Positions 16,812 through 25,021 of a stretch of DNA of 64,000 nt are shown here, in pieces. Origin of the DNA: Streptococcus oralis (GTDB lineage Bacteria; Bacillota; Bacilli; Lactobacillales; Streptococcaceae). The stretch covers positions 434,001 to 498,000 of the forward strand of contig NZ_CP066059.1 of the NCBI RefSeq assembly GCF_016127915.1, given 5' to 3'. Every line of letters begins with the position of its first letter. Position 1 is the stretch's first letter. The notes under the pieces were generated by a model. It was given only the letters and a program-made list of their open reading frames with translations. It was not told the DNA's origin and ran no database searches. Position numbers and translations under genes: made by a program.

Positions 16812-17771
16812 TTAAATATTACTTTTATCTTTTTTATCTGAAGATTTGTCTGTTGATTTATCAGTGGATTTATCTGAAGATTTATCAGAAGACTTGTCTG
16901 TTGATTTGCTCTTAGATTTTGTAGAGTTCTTACGATCAATCTTATCATATCCCTCAGTAGTATCCATTAACTCAGTTGATAAAGTACGATAATCTTCTTG
17001 AGAAATCAGCCAGTTTCCATCCTTATCCTTGGTTAGTTTGATTTCTGTATCAAAATCTCCAGTAGTAAGGGGTGTAAGAGCAGCTTCAGCATCTACATCA
17101 CTATAGGTAGCAAAATCTTTTCTAAAGAGGTGTTCGTAAATCCAATATGTTACCAAAGTTTGGTAACGCTTGATATCAACATTTGATCCAGCTTGATTGT
17201 ACTTACCTAGGTTATCAATACCCCCAATGAGAATCGTTAGAACTTCTCTGACTGATGAAGTCAAACCTTTAGAATGCAATTTTTTAGAGTTAAAAGTTAC
17301 AGTTGCAGTATTGCCAGATTCATCAACCTTCACATCCTTAACAGTATAAGAACCGATATCCTGGATTAACTTGCGTTTCATCTTCAAGAAACCTGAAATG
17401 GTTTCTTCTGGTGTTTCTACAGGGAAATCTTTGTGCCATTGTACTGAGTAGGTAGACGCAGGTGAAAGACCTTCTTCTTTGATTTTTTCACTTGTTTGAA
17501 CTGCAAATATGGCTTCAGTCCATTTTTCATAGGTTTCGCCATAAATCTTCTTAAATCGACTAGAGTCGCTAGTGAGAACTGAGTCTAAGAGAATTTCAGC
17601 ATCTTTTGTAACTTTTTCTTTAACTTCTGCTGCTTCATCTTTTTTCTCAACTTGTTCCGTATTCTCCTTGTTATCAGAAGAAGCTTCAGATGACTGATTA
17701 GAAAATACCGAACATGCACCCAAGACAACTGTTGAAAGTGCTAAGATACTTAGTAACTTGATCTTTTTCAT
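16812..17771 (-). CDS. Putative lipoprotein with SDKS/TDKS repeat tail
   Basis: 319 residues. The lipoprotein signal peptide is MKKIKLLSILALSTVVLGAC, with lipobox LGAC and lipidated C20. A Ser/Glu/Lys-rich spacer follows to about residue 55. A folded domain of about 220 residues comes next, resembling the DUF5105-type lipoproteins of streptococci, though I am not certain of that family. The protein ends in a low-complexity tail of four-residue units (KSTD/KSSD). It would sit on the outer face of the membrane. It is monocistronic, between two serine tRNAs. No enzymatic motif is visible, and function is unknown. Confidence 0.8.
   Translation of the reverse strand: MKKIKLLSILALSTVVLGACSVFSNQSSEASSDNKENTEQVEKKDEAAEVKEKVTKDAEILLDSVLTSDSSRFKKIYGETYEKWTEAIFAVQTSEKIKEEGLSPASTYSVQWHKDFPVETPEETISGFLKMKRKLIQDIGSYTVKDVKVDESGNTATVTFNSKKLHSKGLTSSVREVLTILIGGIDNLGKYNQAGSNVDIKRYQTLVTYWIYEHLFRKDFATYSDVDAEAALTPLTTGDFDTEIKLTKDKDGNWLISQEDYRTLSTELMDTTEGYDKIDRKNSTKSKSKSTDKSSDKSSDKSTDKSTDKSSDKKDKSNI
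16839..16910 (-). repeat. 12-bp coding tandem repeat in the lipoprotein tail
   Basis: About six imperfect 12-bp units encode K-S-(S/T)-D. Short in-frame units of this kind can gain or lose copies by slippage without shifting the frame. Confidence 0.75.
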
Positions 17772-17850
17772 GTTTCACCTCATTATGAAAATTTACTCTT
17801 GGAGACTACCTCCAAGGATAGTTGTTTAGAAAAACACTGGGTTTATCTAA

Positions 17851-17938
17851 CGGAGAATGGGGGATTCGAACCCCCGCGCCAGTTACCCGACCTAACGATT
17901 TAGCAAACCGTCCTCTTCAGCCTCTTGAGTAATTCTCC
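17851..17938 (-). tRNA. tRNA-Ser (anticodon GCT)
   Basis: 88-nt class II tRNA on the minus strand. Acceptor stem GGAGAAT/ATTCTCC with discriminator G, anticodon loop TTGCTAA, long variable arm, and T-arm GGGGGTTCGAATCCCCC. CCA is not encoded. Confidence 0.95.
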
Positions 17939-18012
17939 ACTAACACACTAGAATAAATAGGATACAACGAAGGATACAATTTGGAAAAAATCTACTGTAT
18001 ACCTGTTCATAA

Positions 18013-18357
18013 TGGAGCCGGTGGGAGTCGAACCCACGTCCAAACACCTGCCAACATATTTGTCTACAACCATAGGTTATGTATTGTTTTAACAGTCCCT
18101 CGACACATAACTCAAGCCTAGGAACTGCGAGTCTATTAATCTCTTATCAAACCACTAGACAAGGCTTGATCGTATCTCGCTAATCATAAGACCTGTCATT
18201 GAACACGAGCAATCCAAATCAGGTCACGCCTGCTGGTTTTTAGGCAGCTAGAGCGTAAGAAGTGTTATTTTTTGCAGTTATATTTAACTGAGCGTTTACG
18301 TCGCCACACGGGTTGCAAAATATGCCTCATAATGCCTGTCGAATCCGTAACGACCCC
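18013..18357 (-). ncRNA. ssrA: Transfer-messenger RNA (tmRNA)
   Basis: About 345 nt. The 5' end GGGGTCGTTACGGATTCGAC and the 3' T-arm with GGCTCCA pair as the tRNA-like acceptor. The internal reading frame encodes the tag AKNNTSYALAA followed by TAA, the streptococcal tag ending in the ClpXP degron ALAA. It rescues stalled ribosomes with SmpB. The 3' CCA is not fully encoded. Confidence 0.97.
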
Positions 18358-18415
18358 AGGATGTTAGAACTATTATAACCTATCTTCAAAAAAAATGCAA
18401 AATCAAGCCAATTCT

Positions 18416-19051
18416 TTAGAACAGATACGTTTTCAAAGCATCTGATAATGCTTGATAACCGGCTACACTTAGATGGAGACCATCCGTTGTATAGGCTGAT
18501 TTAAGTTGTCCCTCTGCATCAGTCAAACTATCATAAATTGGTAGAAAATCTACTTGCATATAGGCTGATACTAGAGCCTCATAGGCTTGATTCCATTCTC
18601 TAATCTTTTCATTGGTTCGGATATAAACAGTCTGCTTGTATTTCTCTCCCTCATTGACTGGCAAAATGGAAAGGAGCTTTATTTGTGACAGCGGATAATC
18701 TCGGGCAATCGATTGGATTACACGCTCAAGATTATCCAAAGCATCATTCATGGGAATATCTTTTCCAATATCATTTGTCCCAATTAAGAGAACAATTTGA
18801 TCCACAGCATCACCATACAGATGTGCATCAAGATTGTCTAGTAGAAGCCCCGTCTGGTAACCTCGAATGCCTCGATTAACAATCGTCTTGGCAGTCCCGA
18901 GTAACTCTTGCAAAGGGTAGTATTCTACAATCGAATCACCAATAAAGATGATATCTGGCTCTAGAACAGATACTTGATTCAATTCACGATACTTGGTTTG
19001 AATCTTTGCCTGCTCCTTTAAGAGCCAATTTTCTAATAACTGTACTGCCAC
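18416..19051 (-). CDS. SGNH/GDSL-type hydrolase
   Basis: 211-residue SGNH-hydrolase-fold esterase. The block I motif is IFIGDSIVEYY, with nucleophile S40. The block III Asn is in LLIGTNDIGKD (N93). The block V Asp/His are in TTDGLHLSVAGY (D190, H193). There is no signal peptide, so it is cytoplasmic. It probably removes acyl or acetyl groups from a lipid or sugar. It follows the HAD phosphatase by one base, and CapA lies upstream, so the three are likely co-transcribed. Confidence 0.88.
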   Translation of the reverse strand: MAVQLLENWLLKEQAKIQTKYRELNQVSVLEPDIIFIGDSIVEYYPLQELLGTAKTIVNRGIRGYQTGLLLDNLDAHLYGDAVDQIVLLIGTNDIGKDIPMNDALDNLERVIQSIARDYPLSQIKLLSILPVNEGEKYKQTVYIRTNEKIREWNQAYEALVSAYMQVDFLPIYDSLTDAEGQLKSAYTTDGLHLSVAGYQALSDALKTYLF

Positions 19052-19052
19052 C

Positions 19053-19880
19053 CTATCCCTCTTTCTCTAACCAATTCTCTAGAACTTGATACACACCCGC
19101 CTGGCTGTTGGCTGGTGCCAGGGCAGTTGCAACTGCCTTGGCCTCATCATCAGCATTTTCCATCGCATAGGCAATTCCAGCCAGCTCTAACATTTCGACA
19201 TCATTTTCGCTATCACCAAAGGCCATGATTTGTTCAGATTTCAAATTCCAGCGCTTGAGTAATTCTTCCAATCCCCAAGCCTTGTGAACCCCAGCCTGCA
19301 GGATATCGATACAGCCATAACCGCTAGAAACAGCCCTTACACGACCATCAAAGAGGTCATTGATTTCCTGCAAAACTGAACTAGAACGTTCTTCACCAAC
19401 GACCATGCTCATCTTTAGAACTCCTCCAAAGAGGTCTGAGTTTAGCTCATCCACAAAATTTGTCCTTTGGTAAAGTTTTTCAATCATCTCTGGAGTCATA
19501 AATTTTTCCAGGTCTGTAAAAACCGTTCCTTCCTTGACAAAACTCCCATTCATACTGGTAACGACGAACTGATCTCGACACTCTCTCCCTTTAAAATGAA
19601 GGAGAGCCTTGTCAACCATAGCATCATCCCAGGTCTGAGCTTGAAGTAATGTATCATACTCAAATATCCGAGCACCGTTAGCAACAACCAAGATCACTCG
19701 ACTCGCCAAGTGTTCTAATAATTGCCTCATTCGATGAACCTCATTTCCCGTCGCAATGACAAAACGGATACCTCGTTCATCAAATTGGTCTAAAATCTTT
19801 TCTAAACGTGGCAAGTCCAGTTGCCCTCTTGGATCCAACAAGGTTCCATCCATATCTGTTGCAATCAATTTAATCGTCAT
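19053..19880 (-). CDS. Cof-type HAD phosphatase
   Basis: 275 residues of the Cof/YidA class of haloacid dehalogenase phosphatases, which act on sugar phosphates, PLP or FMN. Motif I is ATDMDGTLLD near the N-terminus, motif II is VIATGN, and motif IV is IMAFGDSENDVEML. A C2-type cap lies between them. The frame is open to a GTG at 19910, but AAGGAG stands five bases before the ATG at 19880, so I start there; this also removes the overlap with capA. Substrate unknown. Confidence 0.88.
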   Translation of the reverse strand: MTIKLIATDMDGTLLDPRGQLDLPRLEKILDQFDERGIRFVIATGNEVHRMRQLLEHLASRVILVVANGARIFEYDTLLQAQTWDDAMVDKALLHFKGRECRDQFVVTSMNGSFVKEGTVFTDLEKFMTPEMIEKLYQRTNFVDELNSDLFGGVLKMSMVVGEERSSSVLQEINDLFDGRVRAVSSGYGCIDILQAGVHKAWGLEELLKRWNLKSEQIMAFGDSENDVEMLELAGIAYAMENADDEAKAVATALAPANSQAGVYQVLENWLEKEG

Positions 19881-19903
19881 CATATCTCCTTCAGGGTGAG
19901 CGT

Positions 19904-21223
19904 CTACCACTTCAACCCTACATGTTCATTCATTTCTTTATAGGCCGTGTCAATTCGTTCCTTAGTCGCCTCGTCCAACTGATCACGGTGACTGCCCCCC
20001 TCAATGAAGTCCTCTAGGATATAGGTCTGATAGAGGAAAAGCGGATAGCCTTCTGGAGAATAAGTCCCTTTGGGTGTTCGATTGACCCAAGTCGGATGCG
20101 CTTTGGCCGTTTCAATCCTAGTCTTGCCATCTTTTTTCTTAATGGTCACATCCATGAGAACACCGCGCTCCGTCCACTTGGCATTTTCCTCATCTTGCAT
20201 GGTTTCAATGCGCTGGTTTGAGAGGAAATTTCCCATGGAGTAGATGATCAGTTTTTTGTCACCATCTTTTTCAACTGTTTCAGCAGGTTCAACGACGTGA
20301 GGGTGCCCTCCAAAGATAATATCGGCTCCCCAGTCAATCATCTTATGGTACAGTGTTTTCTGTTCTTCCGTTGGTTCTAGCTGGTACTCAATTCCCATCT
20401 GAGGCATAATAACAGTAATATCTGCTTCCTTCTCAGCACGCTCGATTTCTGCCTTCATCTTATCTTCATTCAGATCAGAAAAATAGCGATTATAGTCCTC
20501 TTGAGAGATATACTGCTCAATGCCATTAAAACCGTAGGAATAGGCCAGGAGAGCTACCTTGATACCATTGACTTCCTTGATGACTATAGGTGCTTGGTCT
20601 CGGGATTCATGTGTGTAGACTCCGATGGGTGTCATTCCAGCCTTTTCAATAGCTTGAGCTGTTGAAACTACTCCCTCAATTTGAGAATCCAAAATATGAT
20701 TATGAGCCAAATCTAGAACTTGGTAACCTGCATCCTTGATCGCATCCATGACTTCTCCTGGTGCATTAAAGAGAGGATAACCTGCCAAGTAGTGGTCCTT
20801 GTTCACTGTTCCTTCAAAGTCACCAATTACCAAATCCGCTTGCTTGAGCCAGGGTTTTACATACTCAAAATTTTCATGGAAATCATAGGTCCCATCTTCT
20901 TTAAGAGCTGTTCGGTAGATAGGGATATGGTAGAGAAGGTCGCCATTTGCCATGATACGCGCCGTCGTTTCGCCAGACTGATTTTCCTTGGATGGACCAG
21001 ATGTACTAGCAGAATCAAGAGTTTGACTACTAGGACTTGTTGCCTTGTTGCCTTGTACTGCTCGAACTAATAAGTTTACCCCCATGGATAAGGAAACTGC
21101 AAGCAATAACACAATAATAAACTGGGCATTGGTCCAGGATTTATAATTCCGAAAGAAATCCACACTAGTTCTCCACACCCCATAAAGAGTTCCCTGAGAC
21201 CATCTATCTTGTCGCTTTTCCAT
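19904..21223 (-). CDS. CapA / PgsA-like membrane-anchored protein
   Basis: 439 residues. One N-terminal membrane segment (about 34-54, IIVLLLAVSLSMGVNLLV) anchors a large outer domain of the bacterial capsule-synthesis CapA family, a metallophosphoesterase-like fold. The motifs GDLLYH, GDFEGTVN, LAHNHILDS, MPQMGIEY and IIFGGHPHVV are all in order. In Bacillus, CapA/PgsA works in poly-gamma-glutamate synthesis. No pgsBC genes are visible here, so the role is unknown. ATG preceded by AAGGGGGAA. A TGGTATAAT extended -10 lies at 21264-21269. Confidence 0.85.
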   Translation of the reverse strand: MEKRQDRWSQGTLYGVWRTSVDFFRNYKSWTNAQFIIVLLLAVSLSMGVNLLVRAVQGNKATSPSSQTLDSASTSGPSKENQSGETTARIMANGDLLYHIPIYRTALKEDGTYDFHENFEYVKPWLKQADLVIGDFEGTVNKDHYLAGYPLFNAPGEVMDAIKDAGYQVLDLAHNHILDSQIEGVVSTAQAIEKAGMTPIGVYTHESRDQAPIVIKEVNGIKVALLAYSYGFNGIEQYISQEDYNRYFSDLNEDKMKAEIERAEKEADITVIMPQMGIEYQLEPTEEQKTLYHKMIDWGADIIFGGHPHVVEPAETVEKDGDKKLIIYSMGNFLSNQRIETMQDEENAKWTERGVLMDVTIKKKDGKTRIETAKAHPTWVNRTPKGTYSPEGYPLFLYQTYILEDFIEGGSHRDQLDEATKERIDTAYKEMNEHVGLKW

Positions 21224-21263
21224 CTTTATTCCCCCTTGCCTTTTGGTGCAAGTCTTTTCTTTT

Positions 21264-21269
21264 ATTATA
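21264..21269 (-). promoter_or_regulatory. -10 element for the capA/HAD/SGNH unit
   Basis: TGGTATAAT extended -10 on the minus strand, about 40 bases before the capA ATG, leaving a normal leader with a ribosome site. Confidence 0.6.
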
Positions 21270-21378
21270 CCACAGACAAAAGAGGAATACCGTTTATTAT
21301 ATTATTTTTTAGGAACTTCTGCGACTTTCTTTCTCGCCTATTTTGTGTTATCATGTAGAGGTAATGAAAGGAGAGAAA

Positions 21379-21990
21379 ATGTCTGCTATAGAACGTATTA
21401 CAAAAGCTGCTCACTTAATTGATATGAACGATATTATCCGCGAGGGGAATCCAACTCTACGCGCAGTTGCTGAGGAGGTTACTTTTCCACTGTCTGACCA
21501 GGAAATCATCCTTGGTGAAAAGATGATGCAATTCCTCAAACATTCCCAAGATCCTGTTATGGCTGAAAAGATGGGGCTCCGCGGTGGTGTTGGACTTGCT
21601 GCTCCCCAACTCGATATCTCAAAACGCGTTATTGCTGTTTTAGTGCCCAATATTGTGGAAGAAGGTGAAACTCCACAGGAAGCCTACGACCTGCAAGCTG
21701 TTATGTACAATCCAAAAATCATCTCTCACTCTGTTCAAGATGCTGCTCTTGGCGAAGGAGAAGGTTGCCTATCTGTTGACCGTAACGTGCCAGGCTATGT
21801 TGTTCGTCATGCTCGTGTCACTGTTGATTATTTTGACAAGGACGGCGAAAAACACCGTATCAAGCTCAAAGGCTACAACTCTATCGTTGTCCAACACGAA
21901 ATTGATCATCTAAACGGAATCATGTTTTACGATCGTATCAATGAAAAAGACCCATTTGCTGTCAAAGATGGACTCCTCATCCTCGAATAA
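21379..21990 (+). CDS. def: Peptide deformylase
   Basis: 203-residue metallo-enzyme that removes the formyl group from new proteins. All three motifs are present: GGVGLAAPQ (69-77), EGCLS with the metal ligand C130, and QHEIDHLNG with ligands H173 and H177 and catalytic E174. The insert around residues 90-105 marks the type II enzyme of Gram-positives. The frame opens earlier at 21343, but AAAGGAG before the ATG at 21379 sets the start. A terminator hairpin follows immediately, overlapping the promoter of the next gene. Confidence 0.95.
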   Translation: MSAIERITKAAHLIDMNDIIREGNPTLRAVAEEVTFPLSDQEIILGEKMMQFLKHSQDPVMAEKMGLRGGVGLAAPQLDISKRVIAVLVPNIVEEGETPQEAYDLQAVMYNPKIISHSVQDAALGEGEGCLSVDRNVPGYVVRHARVTVDYFDKDGEKHRIKLKGYNSIVVQHEIDHLNGIMFYDRINEKDPFAVKDGLLILE

Positions 21991-21993
21991 AGA

Positions 21994-22017
21994 AAATCCC
22001 GTTGCAAGACGGGGTTT
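21994..22017 (+). terminator. def terminator
   Basis: AAATCCCG/CGGGGTTTT hairpin with an 8-base loop. The downstream half runs into the trmH promoter. Confidence 0.7.
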
Positions 22018-22022
22018 TGTGT

Positions 22023-22028
22023 TATAAT
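22023..22028 (+). promoter_or_regulatory. Extended -10 placed six bases before the trmH ATG
   Basis: TGTTATAAT followed by six bases and ATG at 22035. No room for a normal leader if this promoter is used. The region upstream is the def terminator. Confidence 0.6.
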
Positions 22029-22034
22029 AGAGGC

Positions 22035-22763
22035 ATGAAAACAAATGATATTGTCTATGGCGTCCACGCCGTTACCGAAGCCCTCCTGGCAAATACTGGA
22101 AACAAACTCTACCTCCAAGAAGATCTTCGAGGTAAGAATGTTGAGAAAGTCAAGGAACTGGCTACAGAAAAGAAGGTCTCCATTTCTTGGACTTCAAAAA
22201 AATCCCTCTATGAAATGACCGAAGGCGCTGTTCACCAAGGTTTTGTTCTACGAGTGTCCGAATTTGCCTATAGCGAGTTGGAACACATCCTTGCAAAAAC
22301 ACGTCAAGAGGAAAATCCACTTCTGTTGATTCTGGATGGTCTAACTGACCCCCATAATCTAGGTTCTATCTTAAGGACTGCTGATGCGACCAATGTTTCA
22401 GGCGTCATCATTCCCAAGCACCGTGCTGTCGGTGTAACTCCTGTCGTTGCCAAAACAGCCACAGGTGCTATTGAACACGTACCGATTGCGCGAGTGACCA
22501 ACCTCAGTCAAACCCTAGACAAACTCAAGGATGAGGGATTCTGGACCTTTGGAACGGATATGAACGGTACTCCTTGCCACAAGTGGAATACAAAAGGGAA
22601 AATTGCCCTCATCATCGGAAATGAAGGAAAAGGCATCTCCAGCAACATCAAAAAACAGGTTGATGAAATGATTACCATTCCGATGAATGGGCATGTTCAA
22701 AGCCTTAATGCCAGTGTCGCTGCAGCCATTCTCATGTACGAAGTTTTCCGAAACAGACTATAA
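22035..22763 (+). CDS. TrmH/RlmB-type RNA 2'-O-methyltransferase (SPOUT)
   Basis: 242 residues. An N-terminal L30e-like RNA-binding substrate domain (about 1-75) precedes a SPOUT knot methyltransferase domain. Motif 1 is DPHNLGSILRTADA, motif 2 is IGNEGKGISS, and motif 3 is PMNGHVQSLNASVAAAILMYE. It uses S-adenosylmethionine to methylate a ribose; the 23S rRNA G2251 site (RlmB) is the best guess. The frame opens at 22002, but MKTNDIVYGVHAV at 22035 fits the family. AGAGG near the ATG could serve only weakly as a ribosome site. Confidence 0.9.
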   Translation: MKTNDIVYGVHAVTEALLANTGNKLYLQEDLRGKNVEKVKELATEKKVSISWTSKKSLYEMTEGAVHQGFVLRVSEFAYSELEHILAKTRQEENPLLLILDGLTDPHNLGSILRTADATNVSGVIIPKHRAVGVTPVVAKTATGAIEHVPIARVTNLSQTLDKLKDEGFWTFGTDMNGTPCHKWNTKGKIALIIGNEGKGISSNIKKQVDEMITIPMNGHVQSLNASVAAAILMYEVFRNRL

Positions 22764-22797
22764 AAAAGTTTCCAGTCATCTGATTGGAAACTTTTTT
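22762..22797 (+). terminator. trmH terminator
   Basis: AAAAAAGTTTCCA/TGGAAACTTTTTT, a 13-bp stem ending in a T-run, overlapping the end of the gene. Confidence 0.9.
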
Positions 22798-22803
22798 ATG
22801 ATT

Positions 22804-23000
22804 ATACTCAATGAAAATCAAAGAGCAAACTAGGAAGCTAGCTGTAGACAGCTCAAAGCACTGCTTTGAAGTTGTAGATAAGACTGACGAAGTCAGCTCA
22901 AAACACTGTTTTGAGGTTGTGGATAGAACTGACGAAGTCAGTACCCATACCTACGGCAAGGTGAAGCTGACGTGGTTTGAAGAGATTTTCGAAGTGTATT
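22804..23000 (-). repeat. BOX element (boxA, two boxB, boxC)
   Basis: This is the pneumococcal BOX repeat. CTACGGCAAGGTGAAGCTGACG-like sequence near 22951 is two mismatches from the classic BOX-PCR sequence. The boxA end (GAAGAGATTTTCGAAGTGTAT) is at 22979-23000. Two 45-bp boxB units (around TGACGAAGTCAG...AACTTCAAAGCAGTG on the minus strand) are present. The element overlaps the trxB stop codon. A 63-codon open frame inside it is not a gene. Confidence 0.88.
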
Positions 23001-23910
23001 AACTATGTTCTGTAATAAATTTATAGGCTTCTTGACCAGCGATAGCCCCATCCCCAACTGCTGTTGTTACTTGGCGAAGGTCTTTTTGGCGAACATCCCC
23101 AACCGCAAATATACCATCAACGCTAGTTTTCATATGATTGTCTGTTACAATCCAGCCTGCCTGGTCTTGAATATTCAATTCTTTAACAAAATCACTAACA
23201 GGGTCCAAACCAACATAGATAAAGACACCTCCGAAGGCTTGCTCTGTTATTTGACCTGTTTTTACATTTTCAAAAATGACAGATTCTACTCGATTTTCAC
23301 CTTTGATTTCCTTGACTACAGAGTCCCAGATAAAGTTGACTTTCTCATTTGCAAAGGCACGGTCTTGCAAAACCTTTTGGGCACGAAGTTGGTCGCGACG
23401 GTGAACAATGGTAACAGTCTTGGCAAAGCGAGTCAAGAATAGGGCTTCTTCTACCGCTGAATCTCCACCACCGACTACGAGCAAGTCTTGGTCACGGAAG
23501 AAAGCTCCGTCACAGACTGCACAGTAAGAAACTCCTCGGCTATTTAGTTCTTCTTCTCCGGGAACTCCCAAGAGACGGTGTTTTGACCCAGTTGCCACGA
23601 TGACAGTACGGGTTTCGTAAACTTGATCATCAGTGATTACCTTCTTATAGTCACCCTTGTCTTCAATATTTTCAACATAGCCATAAAGATGCTCAACTCC
23701 AAGGTTTTCAAGTGGTTCAAACATCTTTTCAGCCAATTCAGGTCCACTGATGTTGGCATAACCTGGATAGTTTTCAATATCAGATGTGTTGTTCATTTGC
23801 CCGCCTGGCAGACCACCTTCAATCAAAGCCACTTTCAGATTGCTTCGAGCGGCATATAAGGCAGCGGTCATTCCCGCAGGTCCAGCACCGATAATAATCG
23901 TATCGTACAT
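22999..23910 (-). CDS. trxB: Thioredoxin reductase
   Basis: 303-residue FAD/NADPH disulfide reductase. FAD-binding GAGPAG is at 8-13, the redox pair CAVC at C130 and C133, NADPH-binding GGGDSAVEEA follows, and the C-terminal FAD motif is GIFAVGDVR. It keeps thioredoxin reduced in the cytoplasm. The stop codon lies within the end of a BOX element. DUF4059 and an amino-acid (candidate cystine) ABC transporter lie upstream on the same strand, so a thiol-metabolism link is plausible. Confidence 0.96.
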   Translation of the reverse strand: MYDTIIIGAGPAGMTAALYAARSNLKVALIEGGLPGGQMNNTSDIENYPGYANISGPELAEKMFEPLENLGVEHLYGYVENIEDKGDYKKVITDDQVYETRTVIVATGSKHRLLGVPGEEELNSRGVSYCAVCDGAFFRDQDLLVVGGGDSAVEEALFLTRFAKTVTIVHRRDQLRAQKVLQDRAFANEKVNFIWDSVVKEIKGENRVESVIFENVKTGQITEQAFGGVFIYVGLDPVSDFVKELNIQDQAGWIVTDNHMKTSVDGIFAVGDVRQKDLRQVTTAVGDGAIAGQEAYKFITEHS

Positions 23911-23975
23911 TTCAATTCCTTCTTTCTTGTTGTAACTATCTTTATTCTAACTCATTCTTGCTAATCACGCAAGGA

Positions 23976-24200
23976 TTATGCCTTGAAAACCAAGAGCAAA
24001 CTCATGACGGCAAAGGATAACACCGGAACGACCAAAACTCCAATCATAATCATATCATAGAGATGAGCTTGACGAGCCTTGGCTGTCTTGTCCACACCAG
24101 ACATGGCTCTCAATCCAATCCAAATCCCCAAAAAAATCACAACCAGGATGGTCGTTAAGATCAAACTCTCGAAATATAAAGAAAACAGTTGCAGCAGCAT
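23976..24200 (-). CDS. DUF4059 family small membrane protein
   Basis: 74 residues with two membrane segments (about 10-31 and 49-71) joined by a short basic loop (SGVDKTAKARQAHLYD). I recognise it as the streptococcal DUF4059 family, function unknown. It lies between trxB and the ABC ATPase gene, and a hairpin separates it from the latter. Confidence 0.75.
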   Translation of the reverse strand: MLLQLFSLYFESLILTTILVVIFLGIWIGLRAMSGVDKTAKARQAHLYDMIMIGVLVVPVLSFAVMSLLLVFKA

Positions 24201-24232
24201 GATCTCTCTCGTTTCTATCTTTTTTAAAGAGT

Positions 24233-24261
24233 AAACTCAGCTAGTCCAACTAACTGAGTTT
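24233..24261 (-). terminator. Probable terminator after the ABC transporter
   Basis: AAACTCAG/CTGAGTTT stem. The T-run on the minus strand is weak, so partial read-through into DUF4059 is possible. Confidence 0.5.
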
Positions 24262-24277
24262 TCCTTTTTCTATTATA

Positions 24278-25021
24278 TCAAATATAAGTCCGTTTGTAAC
24301 TAGCAAAGAATTCTTTTGTTCGTTCTTCTTTCGGATGATTGATGATTTCATCCGGTGTGCCAGACTCGATGATTTTCCCTTTATCTAGGAATAAAACCTT
24401 ATCTGCCACTTGGGTTACAAAAGACATATCGTGACTGACCAAAATCATGGTTTGACCTGACTTGGCAGCGTCTGCAATAGACTTTTCTACTTCACCGACC
24501 AACTCTGGATCAAGGGCTGAAGTGGGCTCATCCAAGAGCAAGACATCTGGTTTCATAGCAAGCGCACGCGCGAGGGCAACCCGTTGCTTTTGTCCACCTG
24601 ATAAATGGCGAGGATAATGGTTTTCACGGTCAGAAAGACCAACCTTGGCCAACTCTTCCTTAGCGATTTTTGTTGCTTCACCGTCCGATAATTTTTTAAC
24701 GACGACCAAACCTTCCTTGACATTGTCAAGAGCAGTTCGGCGTTCAAACAAATTAAACTGTTGGAAAACCATAGATAACTTGCGACGAAGGGTTAGGATC
24801 TCTTCTTGGCTAATCTGAGAAAAATCAACTTTAAAATTGTCAATCTGAATCGTTCCACTATCTGGAGTTTCAAGGTAGTTCAAACTACGAAGAAAGGTTG
24901 ATTTCCCAGCTCCAGATGAACCAATCAAAGCCACTACCTCGCCTTTTTGGATATCCAAGTTCAGATGATTCAAGACTGTCTGTCCTGAAAAGGATTTGCT
25001 TAAATTCGAAATCTTAATCAT
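24278..25021 (-). CDS. Amino-acid ABC transporter ATP-binding protein
   Basis: 247 residues with Walker A IGSSGAGKS (33-41), Q-loop FQQFNLF, signature LSGGQKQRVALARAL and Walker B VLLLDEPTSALD. This is the polar amino-acid uptake subfamily (GlnQ-like). It directly abuts its permease: the last base of the upstream gene overlaps the first base here. By position it matches the pneumococcal pair I remember as TcyC/TcyB, linked to cystine uptake. That assignment is inference from gene order. Confidence 0.9.
   Translation of the reverse strand: MIKISNLSKSFSGQTVLNHLNLDIQKGEVVALIGSSGAGKSTFLRSLNYLETPDSGTIQIDNFKVDFSQISQEEILTLRRKLSMVFQQFNLFERRTALDNVKEGLVVVKKLSDGEATKIAKEELAKVGLSDRENHYPRHLSGGQKQRVALARALAMKPDVLLLDEPTSALDPELVGEVEKSIADAAKSGQTMILVSHDMSFVTQVADKVLFLDKGKIIESGTPDEIINHPKEERTKEFFASYKRTYI

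Noticed and set aside
16543..17938. tRNA-flanked island between the two serine tRNAs
   Set aside because: Only one ordinary lipoprotein gene lies between; no integrase or att-like repeat of the tRNA ends.
22811..23002. 63-codon open frame on the plus strand
   Set aside because: It is the BOX repeat read as protein, with internal repeats (SKHCFEVVD twice); not a gene.
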